64,000 nucleotides of DNA, taken from positions 806,001-870,000 of the forward strand of contig BCIX01000006.1 in assembly GCA_001600095.1 (NCBI GenBank). The letters run 5' to 3'. Numbering within the stretch: position 1 is the first letter of the stretch; each line of letters opens with the position of its first letter. Position numbers and translations under genes: made by a program. The stretch is from Bullera alba. Lineage: Eukaryota > Basidiomycota > Tremellomycetes > Tremellales > Bulleraceae. The notes under the pieces are model-generated. The model saw only the letters and a program-made list of their open reading frames with translations, made no database searches and had not been told where the DNA came from. Shown here piece after piece: positions 47,704 through 58,707 of this stretch.

Positions 47704-48920
47704 GTCGGCAAGTATATCGGAGGTGTAGGTGGACTGTCTGGTACGAGTGCTGTAGCCTCTGGCCCGCTTAAGTAGTGAGTAGATATTTGTTTTGACATTC
47801 GTTCAGATCCGATAAGTCAAGGTCCTACATTACCTATGGATGGCTGAGACTTTCACGGGTACCGTTAGTCAGGCGAAAAACAAAAAGCAAGACTGTCGAG
47901 TTTCACTGGCTTTGTGTTCCAAGATGTAGCAGCCTGGAGATACCCGAACATGAGTATTTGCTTGCATACACAGTGGTGGTGCGGCTGTGATGTTCCGTCT
48001 GAAAGGGTTGTGTCTGTAGCGGAACTGGAATAGTTCGATTCCAGCGGCCGGCTGCCAGAGCCAGGTATCGATACAGCCTTACAGTTTGACACGGACGATC
48101 GCGGTGTCTTTCGGCGGTTCCGCCGCACTGCAGGTCTCTGTTGATAGGACTAACGCTGATGTCGATCTCGACGGCCATACGCTGATCAGGCTTGATGTAG
48201 CCTGTACCAGCAGGAGGAGGACAATCGTTGAATGATCAACACGCGCGCTGAGGGGCTGACTGAATGCGCGCGACCGTCTGATCCGAAATTGCTCATGACA
48301 TGAGGTGTCCACTGTCCACACGCGCCACGTGGCGGTCGGATTGTAATCTTGGACCTCCTTATGCCCTTTGGTCCTTGACACCTTCTGCCTCTTGGTGCAC
48401 TCAATATTCAGTGGGAAGGCCGGTGCCATCTTGTGCTTCTCCAGCTCCGTACGTTGTCAACGCTGAGCGCTGAGCGCTCAGCTATGTCCTCGCTGGTCTT
48501 CGGCAGTACGTGGGCCCTCGTTAGCCGATTTCGCATTGCTGAGCAATGAATCCCATGAGCAGCCATATGTTCAGGCACGGTCATGAAACTGCTGAGTCAG
48601 ATCATCCCTTTGGATCCCACAGCCCGCTCGGAGTATGAATGAAATGGCTTCGGGCAGGCGTTGGATCTGTCGAACTTTCCCATGCTCATTTGAGATAAAA
48701 TTAGCGCATTAACAGCTTATCTCGGTCTCCGCAGTGGTTGATCTCTGGGAATTACGGTCGTCCTCGGTCATCTCTTGATCAATACCTGTATCGTCCATTC
48801 GACTTCGAGGATATATAAGGGTGTGCAGCTGACTGCCTGAATACTCACTCAGCAAGTCCACAGCTCTACACAGCCCAGAAGACCTCCATACAAACTCCAA
48901 TCACCGCTCCGACTATCACC
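47704..48920. other. Divergent intergenic region, 1.2 kb
   Basis: It separates aquaporin 2 (minus) from the FMN reductase (plus). A 14-bp perfect palindrome GCTGAGCGCTCAGC lies at 48469-48482 next to a partial copy. A 116-codon minus-strand frame (48429-48079, with ATG) shows no convincing family and is left uncalled. A TATA-like ATATATAAGG lies at 48811-48820, about 100 bases before the reductase ATG. Confidence 0.5.
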
Positions 48921-49553
48921 ATGTCCGCACCACTCGCAGCAGCTACCAAGACAAAAATCGGCTTTATCGTCGGCAGCACCCGACCATCTTCCAACGCCTC
49001 TGGCATAGCCAAACGCACCCACGCCTTCCTCCAAGCCCAGTTCCCGAACCTCGACATCGAGTACATCGATCTCAAGCACTCTACCCATGCTGGACATCCA
49101 CTCCCGCTCGAGATTATCGGTGTTCCCAAAGCTCTCCCCCTCGCTCAACTCCCCGACGCACACACAGACCCCAATGTCCGCCTGTGGTCCAAGACTGTTC
49201 TTGGGTGGAAGGGCATCATCATCCTCACTCCGCAATACAACTGGTCTATCCCCGCCCCGCTCAAGAACGCCTTGGATCAGCTATACCACGAGTTCGGCGG
49301 CAAGCCCGTTTCGGTCATCTCGTACGGTGGTCACGGAGGGGACAAGGTCCAAGCGGCGTTGAAGGTGGTGCTGGAAGGAGCGATGGCGATGGATGTGGGT
49401 GACAGGGCAGTCCAGATCGCTTTGCCGTTCAAGTACATCATGACCGCGGCGAGAGTTCAGCCGGAGGATGATTGGCTCAAGGAGTACGACGAGAAGATTG
49501 TCGACAGCGTCAAGGATCTCGTTAAGGCGGTAGAAGGGGCGGCTGCGGCCTAG
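48921..49553 (+). CDS. NAD(P)H-dependent FMN reductase (flavodoxin fold)
   Basis: A single-exon gene of 210 residues, unusual here. The fold starts with KIGFIVGSTRPSSNASGIAK, the phosphate-binding loop that holds FMN. The second flavin loop is ILTPQYNWSIPAPLKNALDQ, the hallmark of the NADPH-dependent FMN reductase / Lot6-type quinone reductase group. VISYGGHGG is the third flavin contact. The C-terminal helix follows. No signal peptide; likely a cytosolic quinone or flavin reductase in oxidative stress defence. A TATA-like box lies at 48811-48820. Lack of introns and strong C-ending codons suggest high expression. Confidence 0.9.
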   Translation: MSAPLAAATKTKIGFIVGSTRPSSNASGIAKRTHAFLQAQFPNLDIEYIDLKHSTHAGHPLPLEIIGVPKALPLAQLPDAHTDPNVRLWSKTVLGWKGIIILTPQYNWSIPAPLKNALDQLYHEFGGKPVSVISYGGHGGDKVQAALKVVLEGAMAMDVGDRAVQIALPFKYIMTAARVQPEDDWLKEYDEKIVDSVKDLVKAVEGAAAA

Positions 49554-50349
49554 TCGATCGGTCTGCAGAAGACTATCGGTCGATTGGTCGGTCGGTCGGT
49601 CGGTGGATGGATCTAGAGGCGTTCGGGTTTCGTACTGTTCATAACATCATGCAGAGATTCGCATGTCCAGCTCCGACTCTCTCTGCTTCCTTCTCTGCGG
49701 CAGCACCATGCGCAGCATGGGGAGCGCGTCGCTGTAACAATGACATGAGGACTATGAGGACACATCCACAGCAGGCCCACTGAGGCCCACTCTGGCCCAC
49801 TGGTGGACAGCGCACCCATGCCACCCGGGGCCATGCCCACGCGCCCACGCGCCCGACAAGCGAGGAGGATGTCACCATTCGGTGTGTCGGGCATCTCCGA
49901 AGGGAATTTCGACTTTCGAGCGATCGACAAATCCTTCTTCGGCCAAAGGCCAAAGCGTCTAAACATGAGACGATCTTCTACACATCCTCGCTGTGCTGCA
50001 CGTGTGCTGTAGCTGACTCAGCTTGACACCAGCGCAGGCCCAGCCGATGGCCACTCAGTCACCTCAGCACATAAGGGATATATCAAGGACTTGCTGACCA
50101 CTCGACTTCGACTCGATCATTCCGACAACACCACGGACCATTCCCGGCCCGATTCTGCGCGCCAGCTGTTCGGGACTGTATCGATCGTACCAAGGACAAC
50201 ACTACACACTACTACCTGGCCCGTCCTGACCACCAAGATCGCGTCTGATCACCTACTCCAAGTGGCCAATTGACCTACCGCAATCACCAATACATAAAAG
50301 GTGTCCAAAACCACAGTCCAGGAAGTTTTCAAGGACAATAAGGGACAAT
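49554..50349. other. Intergenic with short repeats
   Basis: A GGTC microsatellite lies at about 49586-49604, directly after the reductase gene. Farther on are GGCCCACT words in triplicate near 49770-49800 and GCCCACGC repeats near 49832-49851. The minus-strand frame 49966-49613 has no family signal. The rest is the promoter of the MFS gene. Confidence 0.5.
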
Positions 50350-53034
50350 ATGACCACCCCAGGCGCTGCTCCGATCCCATCGGACGTGCCCACCTCTGCA
50401 CCGATTTTTGGTGATGCCGAGCGTGGATACCACGACTCTGAAGAAGAGGACCCTTCTGCGCCAGTCGGTGCTACCAGTGATCGGCGGCGGAATGAGAGCG
50501 ATACAAGCATGTGCACAGCCGTGGAAGCGGGCCCGGCGCCGCAGGACGACAGGGCTATCCGGATCAAAGGCCACGGAAGGGGGTTGACGGAGGGTGATCA
50601 AGGTGGGTATCGCGGCGGTTCAGCATATCAGTATGTTGCTGACTACGGGGCAGATATGGAAGAGCTGCCCAAAAACAACTTCTTGGTCGTCATGCCAGCG
50701 TGAGTACGGCGCAACGCTGAGATCATCGACATTGCTGATGTGCAAGGCTAGGATTGGTCTGGTCCTCTTTTTGGCGGCACTAGACATGTCTGTGAGTGAT
50801 CTCACGATCTCGACCCCAGAGGAGGACTCAGCTCACCGAGAGTTAGATCGTTGCAACTGCCTTACCTACCATCGCGGAGCAACTGCACGCCACGCCCTCG
50901 GAATACTCTTGGGTTGGCACCGTAAGCAAACTATGTCATCCTACCCAAACAACAGCTGAACTCCCTGACTCCAGGCATACACCCTTGGAATGACACTGCA
51001 AACTCCCCTAAACGGTCGGTTCTCCGATGTTGTGGGTCGGAAACCCATGTTGCAGACCGCCATCCTTGTCTTCACCGTCTTCTCCGCGCTGTGCGGTGCG
51101 GCCAAGAGCATGACATGGTAGGTCCCATGAGGATTCGTAGCGCGTCGAAATTGAGAGCCTGATGATAAGTAGGTTGATCATCGCCCGGGCCTTTCAGGGC
51201 GTAGGTGGAGGATCTATCATTGGTTTGACGTGAGTTTGCTTGCTTGCGAGTCTGCCCATGGAGGAGAGCTGACATCGGTCTTGCAGCAACATCATTGTCT
51301 GTCAGTGGACGCCAAGACTCGTTACATGCAGTATATCGATGAGCTGACATGTAACACAGCTGAGATCGTGCCCTTGAGCAAACGGCCAATGTATCAAGGT
51401 GTGCTTGGTGCCACCTGGGGTATAGCCTCGGTGTTGGGACCGATTCTGGGAGGTATCTTGACTGAGAAGGTGTCTTGGTGAGTTCAGTCTTGTACAACAC
51501 TTGGTGCATTGAGGCTGACTTTTACCAATAGGCGATGGACTTTCTGTATGTGATGAGGCGTTTGCAGCCGCAGCACCGCCGGTCAATGCTGACTGCAATC
51601 CGACAGATATCAACCTGCCAATCTCTGGTGTTGCATTCGTCGGTTTGTGGTTCTCCTTAACGTTGAATCCGACGAAACGAGTGACACTCCGATCCGTTCT
51701 ACAGACATTCGATTTCCTGGGAATGTAAGTGGTTATCTGCAGCAGCGAGCACACTGACTTTGCCAGGTTCTTGTTGATGGCCGGAGGCTCTATCTTCATC
51801 GTCGGATTCGCTATCGCCGCCGACCACGGATTCGGTAGACCCGATTCGTACGCTTTGATCGTTGTCGGCACTGTGCTTTTAGGCCTGTCAGTCGTCAACT
51901 TCTTGTACACAAAGCGAAACGCCGTCATACCCGCAGTGAGTGAACAAAAAGCGTGGGAGGATTGGAGCTAACAGTAATTTAGCGCATGTTCAAGAACCGA
52001 ACCACTTTGTTCTTCCTCATTGGGTCTTTCCTTCAAGCCCTGGCGTTTCTACCTTCCAATTATCTTCTACCGCAGATGTTCCAAGGTGTCCGAGGAGCAG
52101 GGGCTCTGGACAGCGGCGTGCAACTACTTCCCTATGCTGTGGTAGTCGCCTTGTCGACGGTCGTCGGTGAGTCCTGGACACAAGCACGACCCCGTCACCG
52201 CTCGAGGTATATGCTGATATCACTTGGCCGTTCATAGCTGGACAGATCAACTCTCGACTGCGTATTGTGCGACCGGTCGCATGGTTTGGTTACGGTCTGG
52301 GCGCCATTGGCTTTGGCCTCTTCTACCATTTCTACCGATATCCATTCTCACTTGCCCTTCAAGAGGGTCTGTTGGTCGTTGCGGCCATTGGAATCGGATT
52401 ATCGCTGTCCGTTCCTGTCATTTGTATCCAAGCGGCGATGCCTCTCAAAGAAACTGGTGTTGCCACGACGGCATGGTCGCTCACACGATCTTTGGGCGGA
52501 AGTGTCGGATTGGCACTGTTCACCGCGGTGCTTAATACCAACTTGAGATCAAAATTCGCCGCGATAGAGGGATATGGTGTGGATTTCCAGGTTCCGGAAG
52601 ATGCCTCGGGATACAAAGCATTACAGGATCTTCCGGATGGACGACAAAAGGATCAGGTGCTGGGTGCTTTCGCCGATAGTTTGGGTCTTTGCTGGATCAT
52701 CGATTGCGCAGTGTTGATCGTGGCTCTCCTGGTGAGTGCAATTCCAGCGGGACAGACGACCATGAACATGGCGATGGCTGGTGCAGCCGTGAGGATGGAG
52801 CTGATATCTCGGTAATAGCTCACTGTCTGGACACGATCATATACCTTGAATCGTACTGGAGGTAAACAGCAACCTTCTCCCACCACCAGCACTGAGCTCT
52901 CTACCGACGAGAAACTGGACCCACAAGACCGAACTCCGGGTAGCGATCACGAAGCGGCAGATCTCGATAGCGACAAGCATGACCATCTGGAATCACCTTT
53001 GAGCGAGAAGATTCCATCGACAAACAAAGGATAG
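50350..53034 (+). CDS. MFS drug:H+ antiporter (DHA2/14-TMS type)
   Basis: An efflux carrier of the major facilitator superfamily. The exons are 50350-50699, 50752-50791, 50847-50921, 50975-51117, 51173-51229, 51287-51300, 51360-51477, 51532-51545, 51607-51724, 51767-51935, 51983-52166, 52238-52731 and 52819-53034, giving 663 residues. The N-terminal 115 residues are polar. Motif A reads NGRFSDVVGRKPM. The LDMSIVATALPTIA opening (D1 motif) and GVLGATWGIASVLGPILGG (motif C of antiporters) place it with drug exporters rather than importers. WRWTFYINLPISG is typical of the DHA2 branch. The C-terminal tail (about 60 residues) is acidic. Two exons are only 14 nt. Substrate unknown. Confidence 0.87.
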
Positions 53035-53525
53035 CCATTTCACCCGCGCATATCTGGCTTCAACGTCTTCAATCACTGTATCGAATATGGGATAAGTAGT
53101 ATAATCATGTAAACTTACATCGTTCAGGTAACCCACATGGCAGAATTGGCTGATGGAGCTATTTCTGAGACGGTCTTCTGCATACTTCAGCTCCCGTGCG
53201 ACTGACGCGACCAATATTGGACACCCGCACGGCAAAGTCAGTTTTGACGCATATCCGTTACCACCTTTGTGAACTGATCCTCGACGATCCCTTTAGTTTC
53301 CTTTGACTCGGCTCGCAACCGACCCTACTCACAGGAGGACTGTTCAAAGGGTATGAGCTGACATGTATAGCCTTACCATAATGCGCGAGTGCCAGGGGTG
53401 GAGATCTGATGAGCAATTACTGATCAGATCTCGGTTTCTCAGTGAAGGTGGTATAGACGCCGCTTCATCAAGACTTCGGCAGAAAAGTTGTCAAGACCTC
53501 TCAAACCTCCAGAGGATCGCTGGAC
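53035..53525. other. Intergenic: promoter of the GT32 gene
   Basis: 491 bases between two plus-strand genes. No repeat or ORF supported. Confidence 0.45.
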
Positions 53526-55320
53526 ATGACCTACCTCAACCTAATAGGCAGCGACTACAAGCGGAAGCGCCCCCTGTCGGTCAGCGTTACTTTCGGTCCG
53601 CCACAAAGAGTGAGAACGAGGAGGGCATATCTATGCCTCTTCGTGCTCTTGTCCATCTACCTCGCCCTTCGTCATTACGTCTTCCTGCCACCCATCAACT
53701 ATATTCATCCGGACCTCGGCCCATCGAACTCATGGAGCGACGAGTCTACGCTGGACGTACTGATGGAAACGTACGATCAAGCGCGACTATCGGCACTCTC
53801 GCTGACGCAAGCTGGTTTGAGGGACATGGAGTCCGTGCTGGGAATGCCCAACGCCTCACTCATCTCTGACAGAAACGAATATCTTGACAGAGTTCAAGAT
53901 CTAGCCAAGAAATGGTTCTCCACCTCGTCTTCCTACCCCAATATGACCGACGCGATCAACAAGTCTCGAAGGGGAGATCCGCGATTGGGCGAGATAAGAC
54001 CAGTGATTAGCAGTACCTGTAAAGGTGGGAAGGACTACGCTCCCGTTCCGTTCATCCAATGGGAAGAGATTGTCGCCAAGGAGAACGAAGCTATCAAGAG
54101 CAAGAGGGATAGTCAACTTAGAGGTCCAAGAGACATCAAATTCGATTGGGAAGATGCTGGGAATGGCAAGTCGCCTGGGAAAGAGTGGGATGTGGACGTC
54201 ATGGACGACGAGGACATGGAGGCCACCTTTTTCAGATATGCAGGAGAGGAGACCGAGGCGAACAGTCACCTTTGGAGAGTGTGGGATAATCTAAATTTCA
54301 TTGTGTTGAAGACTGATCTTCTGAGGTAAGCTACGAGTTCCATGAGCCTCCAGCGGCATTAGCTGATCTGCCCTCAGATACATGATGTTGCAGCACGATG
54401 GTGGGCTGTACACCGACTCAGATACGATAGTGAGTTGTCCCAGACGTTGCGGTAAGTTTGCATCTGACATCAAATCTACCTTACAGCCCCGATCCCATCC
54501 TGAGCGATGGGGAGAAAAGTCTTTCCAGGGATTGCCAGACTCGATCGCCGCTCTACAAAGGGTCATAGGGAAATACCACGCATCCAACACTTATCACCCG
54601 AATCCAGCCTCCCGACATACGGTGTCTCGCCCACGGGCGCCTCAATTACCATGGCAGGAATTCCAAGAGGAAGAGTTGTCCAGCACCATACTGGAACCTG
54701 ATGTCTCTGCAGTAGTGTCGATAGAAGGTCTGGACTGGACACCTGGAGCGACGGGCCAGTGGTTTGCGCGACCTGGGGTCATGCCACGTCGGATCCAGAT
54801 TGTTCAGTGGACAATGATGTCGAAAGCGTTTCACCCAATATTCATCGATGTGGTGGGCACAGTGCTAAATGAGCTGGAGAGGCAACTGGACGCCAATACC
54901 TTGGACGGGAGTACCGGTGCAGTGAGTGATATCCACCGGCATGTCGGGTGTCGGGATTCCGCGGTTGTGTGCTGATATTTCTCTAGTGTTCATTGACTGG
55001 ACCTGGACCATTGTGAGTATTGACGCACTCTGCTGCAAAGTAAGCTTTGAGAGTCATTCACTGACGAAACTCGCCGCCACAGCACCGACGCAGTGTTCCG
55101 ATACCTTCTAGCGATGCAGGGCGTGACCCCTTATGACCTGGCGCAGAGCTACGATGCCTCTGGGACCAACTTCCCGGGACGATTCGGTGATGTCGTAGTC
55201 TATAATCAAAACTCCTTTTCTGCGCATTACAACGGACCACAAGATACCAGAACCAACGACATTTTGAGACCCGTGGCGCACATGTACTGGGGCAGATGGA
55301 AGAACCAGGGCTGGGATTAG
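53526..55320 (+). CDS. GT32-family glycosyltransferase (Och1/mannosyltransferase-like)
   Basis: A type II Golgi-type membrane protein. The exons are 53526-54325, 54378-54429, 54487-54921, 54986-55011 and 55083-55320, giving 516 residues. A single hydrophobic segment near residues 34-52 (AYLCLFVLLSIYLALRH) follows a basic N-terminus. The DxD-type metal/nucleotide-sugar site is GGLYTDSDT, preceded by KTDLLRYMMLQHDGG, the GT32 signature. LTGPGPF near the C-terminal end is the second conserved block. The long stem (residues 55-250) is polar. It probably acts in protein or lipid mannosylation, but the exact acceptor and sugar cannot be assigned. Confidence 0.85.
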
Positions 55321-55492
55321 GTGTATTGGAAGGGGGGAGGGAATGACGCTATCCGTATCGATCGTACAGAGAACATTCGCATAGACTATCAATACAACTC
55401 AGCAGTGCTTCAGTATATGATGAATCAGTCGTGTCTGCCTAGGCGGTAATCGAAAGTCGAAGTGGAGCTCATACTCTGAGTCAGGATCCTAG

Positions 55493-56876
55493 TTAGCTCT
55501 TGGGGACGAGGTGGTTAGCCGCCAGGCTCGCTTCCTCCTTGTCGTTCTTGGCGGATCGTGAGGATACGAGGTAGATGAGTCCCACTATCGCAATGCAGAG
55601 AATGATCGTGGCTTCCTGCCAGTTCTCCATTGCTGAAGCTTCGATAGTGTCTGAGTCGCACATCAGCCCTATCCGATATCCCGATATCCCGATTCGGCCG
55701 GTCGGGGTCCTCACTCACTCTGTGGTTCGACTGGCCGCACAGCTACAGGAGGCATAATCATGGGCATGGAGTGTCTTCTCTTGTTCACTTGCTTGCCTGC
55801 ACCGACAGGTCAGTCGACAATCTGAATTCAGATACACATTGTGAGGTGACTCGACTCACTCTTGATATTGATAGAAGGGCGTTTCGTCTTTTTGCCCTTC
55901 TTGTCCTTGTCCCCAGATTGGTCCGTAATCGCAGATAGTTGCGCAGCCTGGATTTGCTGAGCTGCCATTTGCTGCATCATCATCTGGCTCATCATCATCA
56001 TTTGCATTTGCTCAGTCAGTGCCCCCGCGACTGAGCCCGACTGGGGATTGGCCGGAGCTGGGGAGTTGGCGATCTGCCCGGGGACGATGACCTGGACTTG
56101 AGGTCTAGGCGGATGGACTGATCAGCTTGGCTTTGCGAAGTCTGAGTTGGACTTACTGCTCGTACGTGCGGCCAGATCGGCGCTCATGGTCGTGCGATCG
56201 TCGCGAGGCTGGTCGTTGCTTGCTTCGAGGCTTATTGGACTGCCTTCCACGAGCACGAGTGAGCCGAGGATCTTGAGTCGAGCGAAGATCAATATTGAAT
56301 GGCTCGTACTGCACACCATGCTGATCTTGTACCCAATGATCGTCGTGTGAAGCCGACGGGTGTCGTCCGTGGTGGTGATGAGCTGGAAGAAAGTGCTGCT
56401 GTGGGTGAGCATGAGGGTGAGGGCGATGGCTTTGCTGTCCTTCCGGCGGGACGGCAAGGTAATCAGTTGGTGGAGTTGAACCTCGCCAGGTCGCGCCCTC
56501 CTCAGGGTTGTGTACGTGATGAATAGAGCTGTGAGTAGGCTCGACATCCACGTGAACGTGTTGGCTACCTTCGTGATGATGCCTAGTCTCATCCTGGGTG
56601 GCATCCATGCTGCGTACCGTATCGAGATGGACCGAAGACCCGTCGAAGGCAGGATCGAGCTTTAAGTCCGCTCCTGGCCGGACAGATTGTGCCGAGTGAC
56701 TGTGATCGCCGCCATCGGGCCAAGCTTGAGTTTCGTGATCATCATCTGAAGATGAAAGCTGGCCAGTCTCGAATGTCGCTTGCGAGCTGCTCAAGGCTGT
56801 CAGTCTGGCATATTCGGCATATCCGGAACACTCACAGGGGATAGCCGCCCGGCACTGCTGGATGATCCTCATCCAT
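55493..56876 (-). CDS. Unassigned His- and Met-rich protein with one C-terminal membrane segment
   Basis: I do not recognise this family. The exons are 56876-56836, 56786-56157, 56104-55860, 55796-55719 and 55650-55493, giving 383 residues. Residues 60-190 are His-rich with clusters such as HPHAHPQQHFLPAHHHHGRH. An Arg-rich block follows. Then comes a Gln/Met segment (EQMQMMMMSQMMMQQM) and a lysine-rich stretch. The only hydrophobic segment (ATIILCIAIVGLIYLV) lies 40 residues from the C-terminus. The first exon (ATG at 56876) is joined by a good GTGAGT donor. A metal-binding role for the His and Met clusters is possible but unproven. Confidence 0.7.
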
Positions 56877-58707
56877 GCTCAGTATGTTTGACCAGGTGAC
56901 TAAGTCTGGGAGAGCAAGTTCACATCAGTACACCCAAGACAGCTTGAGCTTGACAGCTAGCTTTGAGACTGTCAGCACATGTGCGCAGACCGGCAATAAG
57001 GACTATGCCCATCAAAGGACGTCACGGGGTGGTGTGAGGAGGTATGAGGTATTGAATTGGAGATACGTGTTTGGCGAGTCCTTTCAATGACTTCGTCAGC
57101 AGTGTGGGCGTTGACTATTTCGACTGAATCCAACTCCCCATTCCTCGTAAGCAAGATGGATTGACCTCATAACCAGTTTAGTGGACCCATGTGACATCAT
57201 TCCCTGGCTATCGTTCAGCCTGGAGACATGAAGCCGCCCTACGGCAACCTGTCGATCACGGTGATAGGCGGATATGTGGAAACACGCACTTGCAGGCGGC
57301 TGAGCGTGTCTGATTTCGATTCGGCCTGCATTTCTCCTCGAGTCGTCACTTCGGCCAATCCCCGTCCCGGCAGAGCCTCGAGGTACGGGTACCCACTAGT
57401 GCCACACAGGGGTTACGCTAAGTACGCGTGGAATGGTGGCTGGCTTGAGTGAAGAGTAAGTAGCATCCGGTCCGATCGATCGACAGGCTTTGGGGATGCG
57501 AAGGTCAAAAGGTCGTTCTCGATACTCAACGTCTCTCTTTTCGTCCACCCAGAACTTTTATCACACTCGAATTGCTTGGTCAAGTTGGGTCAAGAGATCG
57601 ACAGTGAGCAACCCAATCTAAGCACGTTGATCATCTCGAGCTCGCTGACGATTAATGAAAAGGAACTCCTGTTCACAGTCTAGCCTATACCCCTGCATCA
57701 GCGCGCTCAGAGGCGATCCATCACGCGTATACGCACAAAGCAGCCAAAGTACCACCCATCCACACACACACTCCTTGTGTGCTGTATCGAGTTGACTCCG
57801 ACCTGAGCGGACAGACCAGCGATATCAAAGGAATTGATCAGCCGAGTGAGTGTATTGTGTCGGTACACCGGGGGGGGCCCAGGAGTCATCCGGTGAAGAA
57901 AGGACAATACATGCCCGGCGAGCTACCCTTTCTCGCAACCGTCATCGTCGACTTCATAAAGCGATAACGTCTTTGTTGCTGGATCCAACGTTGTCTCGTT
58001 TCTGGTACTGATTATCTCGGTGTAGCTTTGACAGCAGTCGAGGATACAGTATACGTGTCGACACGCTACCCAGCTCGTCGTCAATCGTGAGTGTCCGCCT
58101 CTCTCGGATCTTGTCATGCTCTCCCTCCTCCCCCTTTCTCCCCCCGCCGCCTCCTACACCCTCTCGTGTCTCTCCCCGCATCGCGCTTCCGAGGAACAGC
58201 GGGAAAACCTCTCGCGTGTCGACCCTTTGCTCGCCCTCGCCGTCTCCGGAGCTTTGCTCGACGGTCACGCTATCGTCCCGGATAAGGAGCGTCAGCGGCG
58301 TGCCTCTGGTATCGCCCAACCCTGAGTACATTACGATTCGGACATGGATCTTTGAAGTTTGATTAGAGCTGACTCTGCTTCTTCCCTGGTGTTCCTAATC
58401 CCCTCGGCAAACCTCTCGTCTCCTGCCCTCCGCTGACGTATCGATTTCGTAATCGACCTTGGCGATGTCCTATTAATTCTCCGCCCCTCTGCTTGTGCCC
58501 CCGACTTCGGCTTGATCACGACCGGTTTCCCACAAATCTCTCGCGGACTAAATCACCAACCACGAACCAATCGACGTCGACCGACACGGCGCTACCTATC
58601 CCTTCTTTCTCGACTTCATCCTTCTTTCTGCCAATATCTCAACCTATACCACCCTCGCACGTATATTCCCGGCTTGGTCCCTCATACACGAAGACAGATA
58701 ACCAAGC
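56877..58707. other. Divergent intergenic region, 1.8 kb, with overlapping antisense ORFs
   Basis: It separates a minus-strand gene from the plus-strand DUF89 gene. Two frames with ATG lie opposite each other: minus 58331-57954 (125 codons) and plus 58116-58325 (69 codons). Neither has a recognised family. A pyrimidine-rich leader precedes 58708. The rest shows nothing I can support. Confidence 0.45.

Noticed and set aside
48079..48429. 116-codon minus-strand frame with ATG
   Set aside because: An adjacent frame reads GYIKPDQRMAVEIDISVSP, faintly like an MSP/ASH-type strand, but it is in a different phase and no splice joins them. Too weak to call a gene or a pseudogene.
49613..49966. 117-codon minus-strand frame
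   Set aside because: Cys/Arg-rich text over repeated GGCCCACT words; no family and no ATG-supported splicing.
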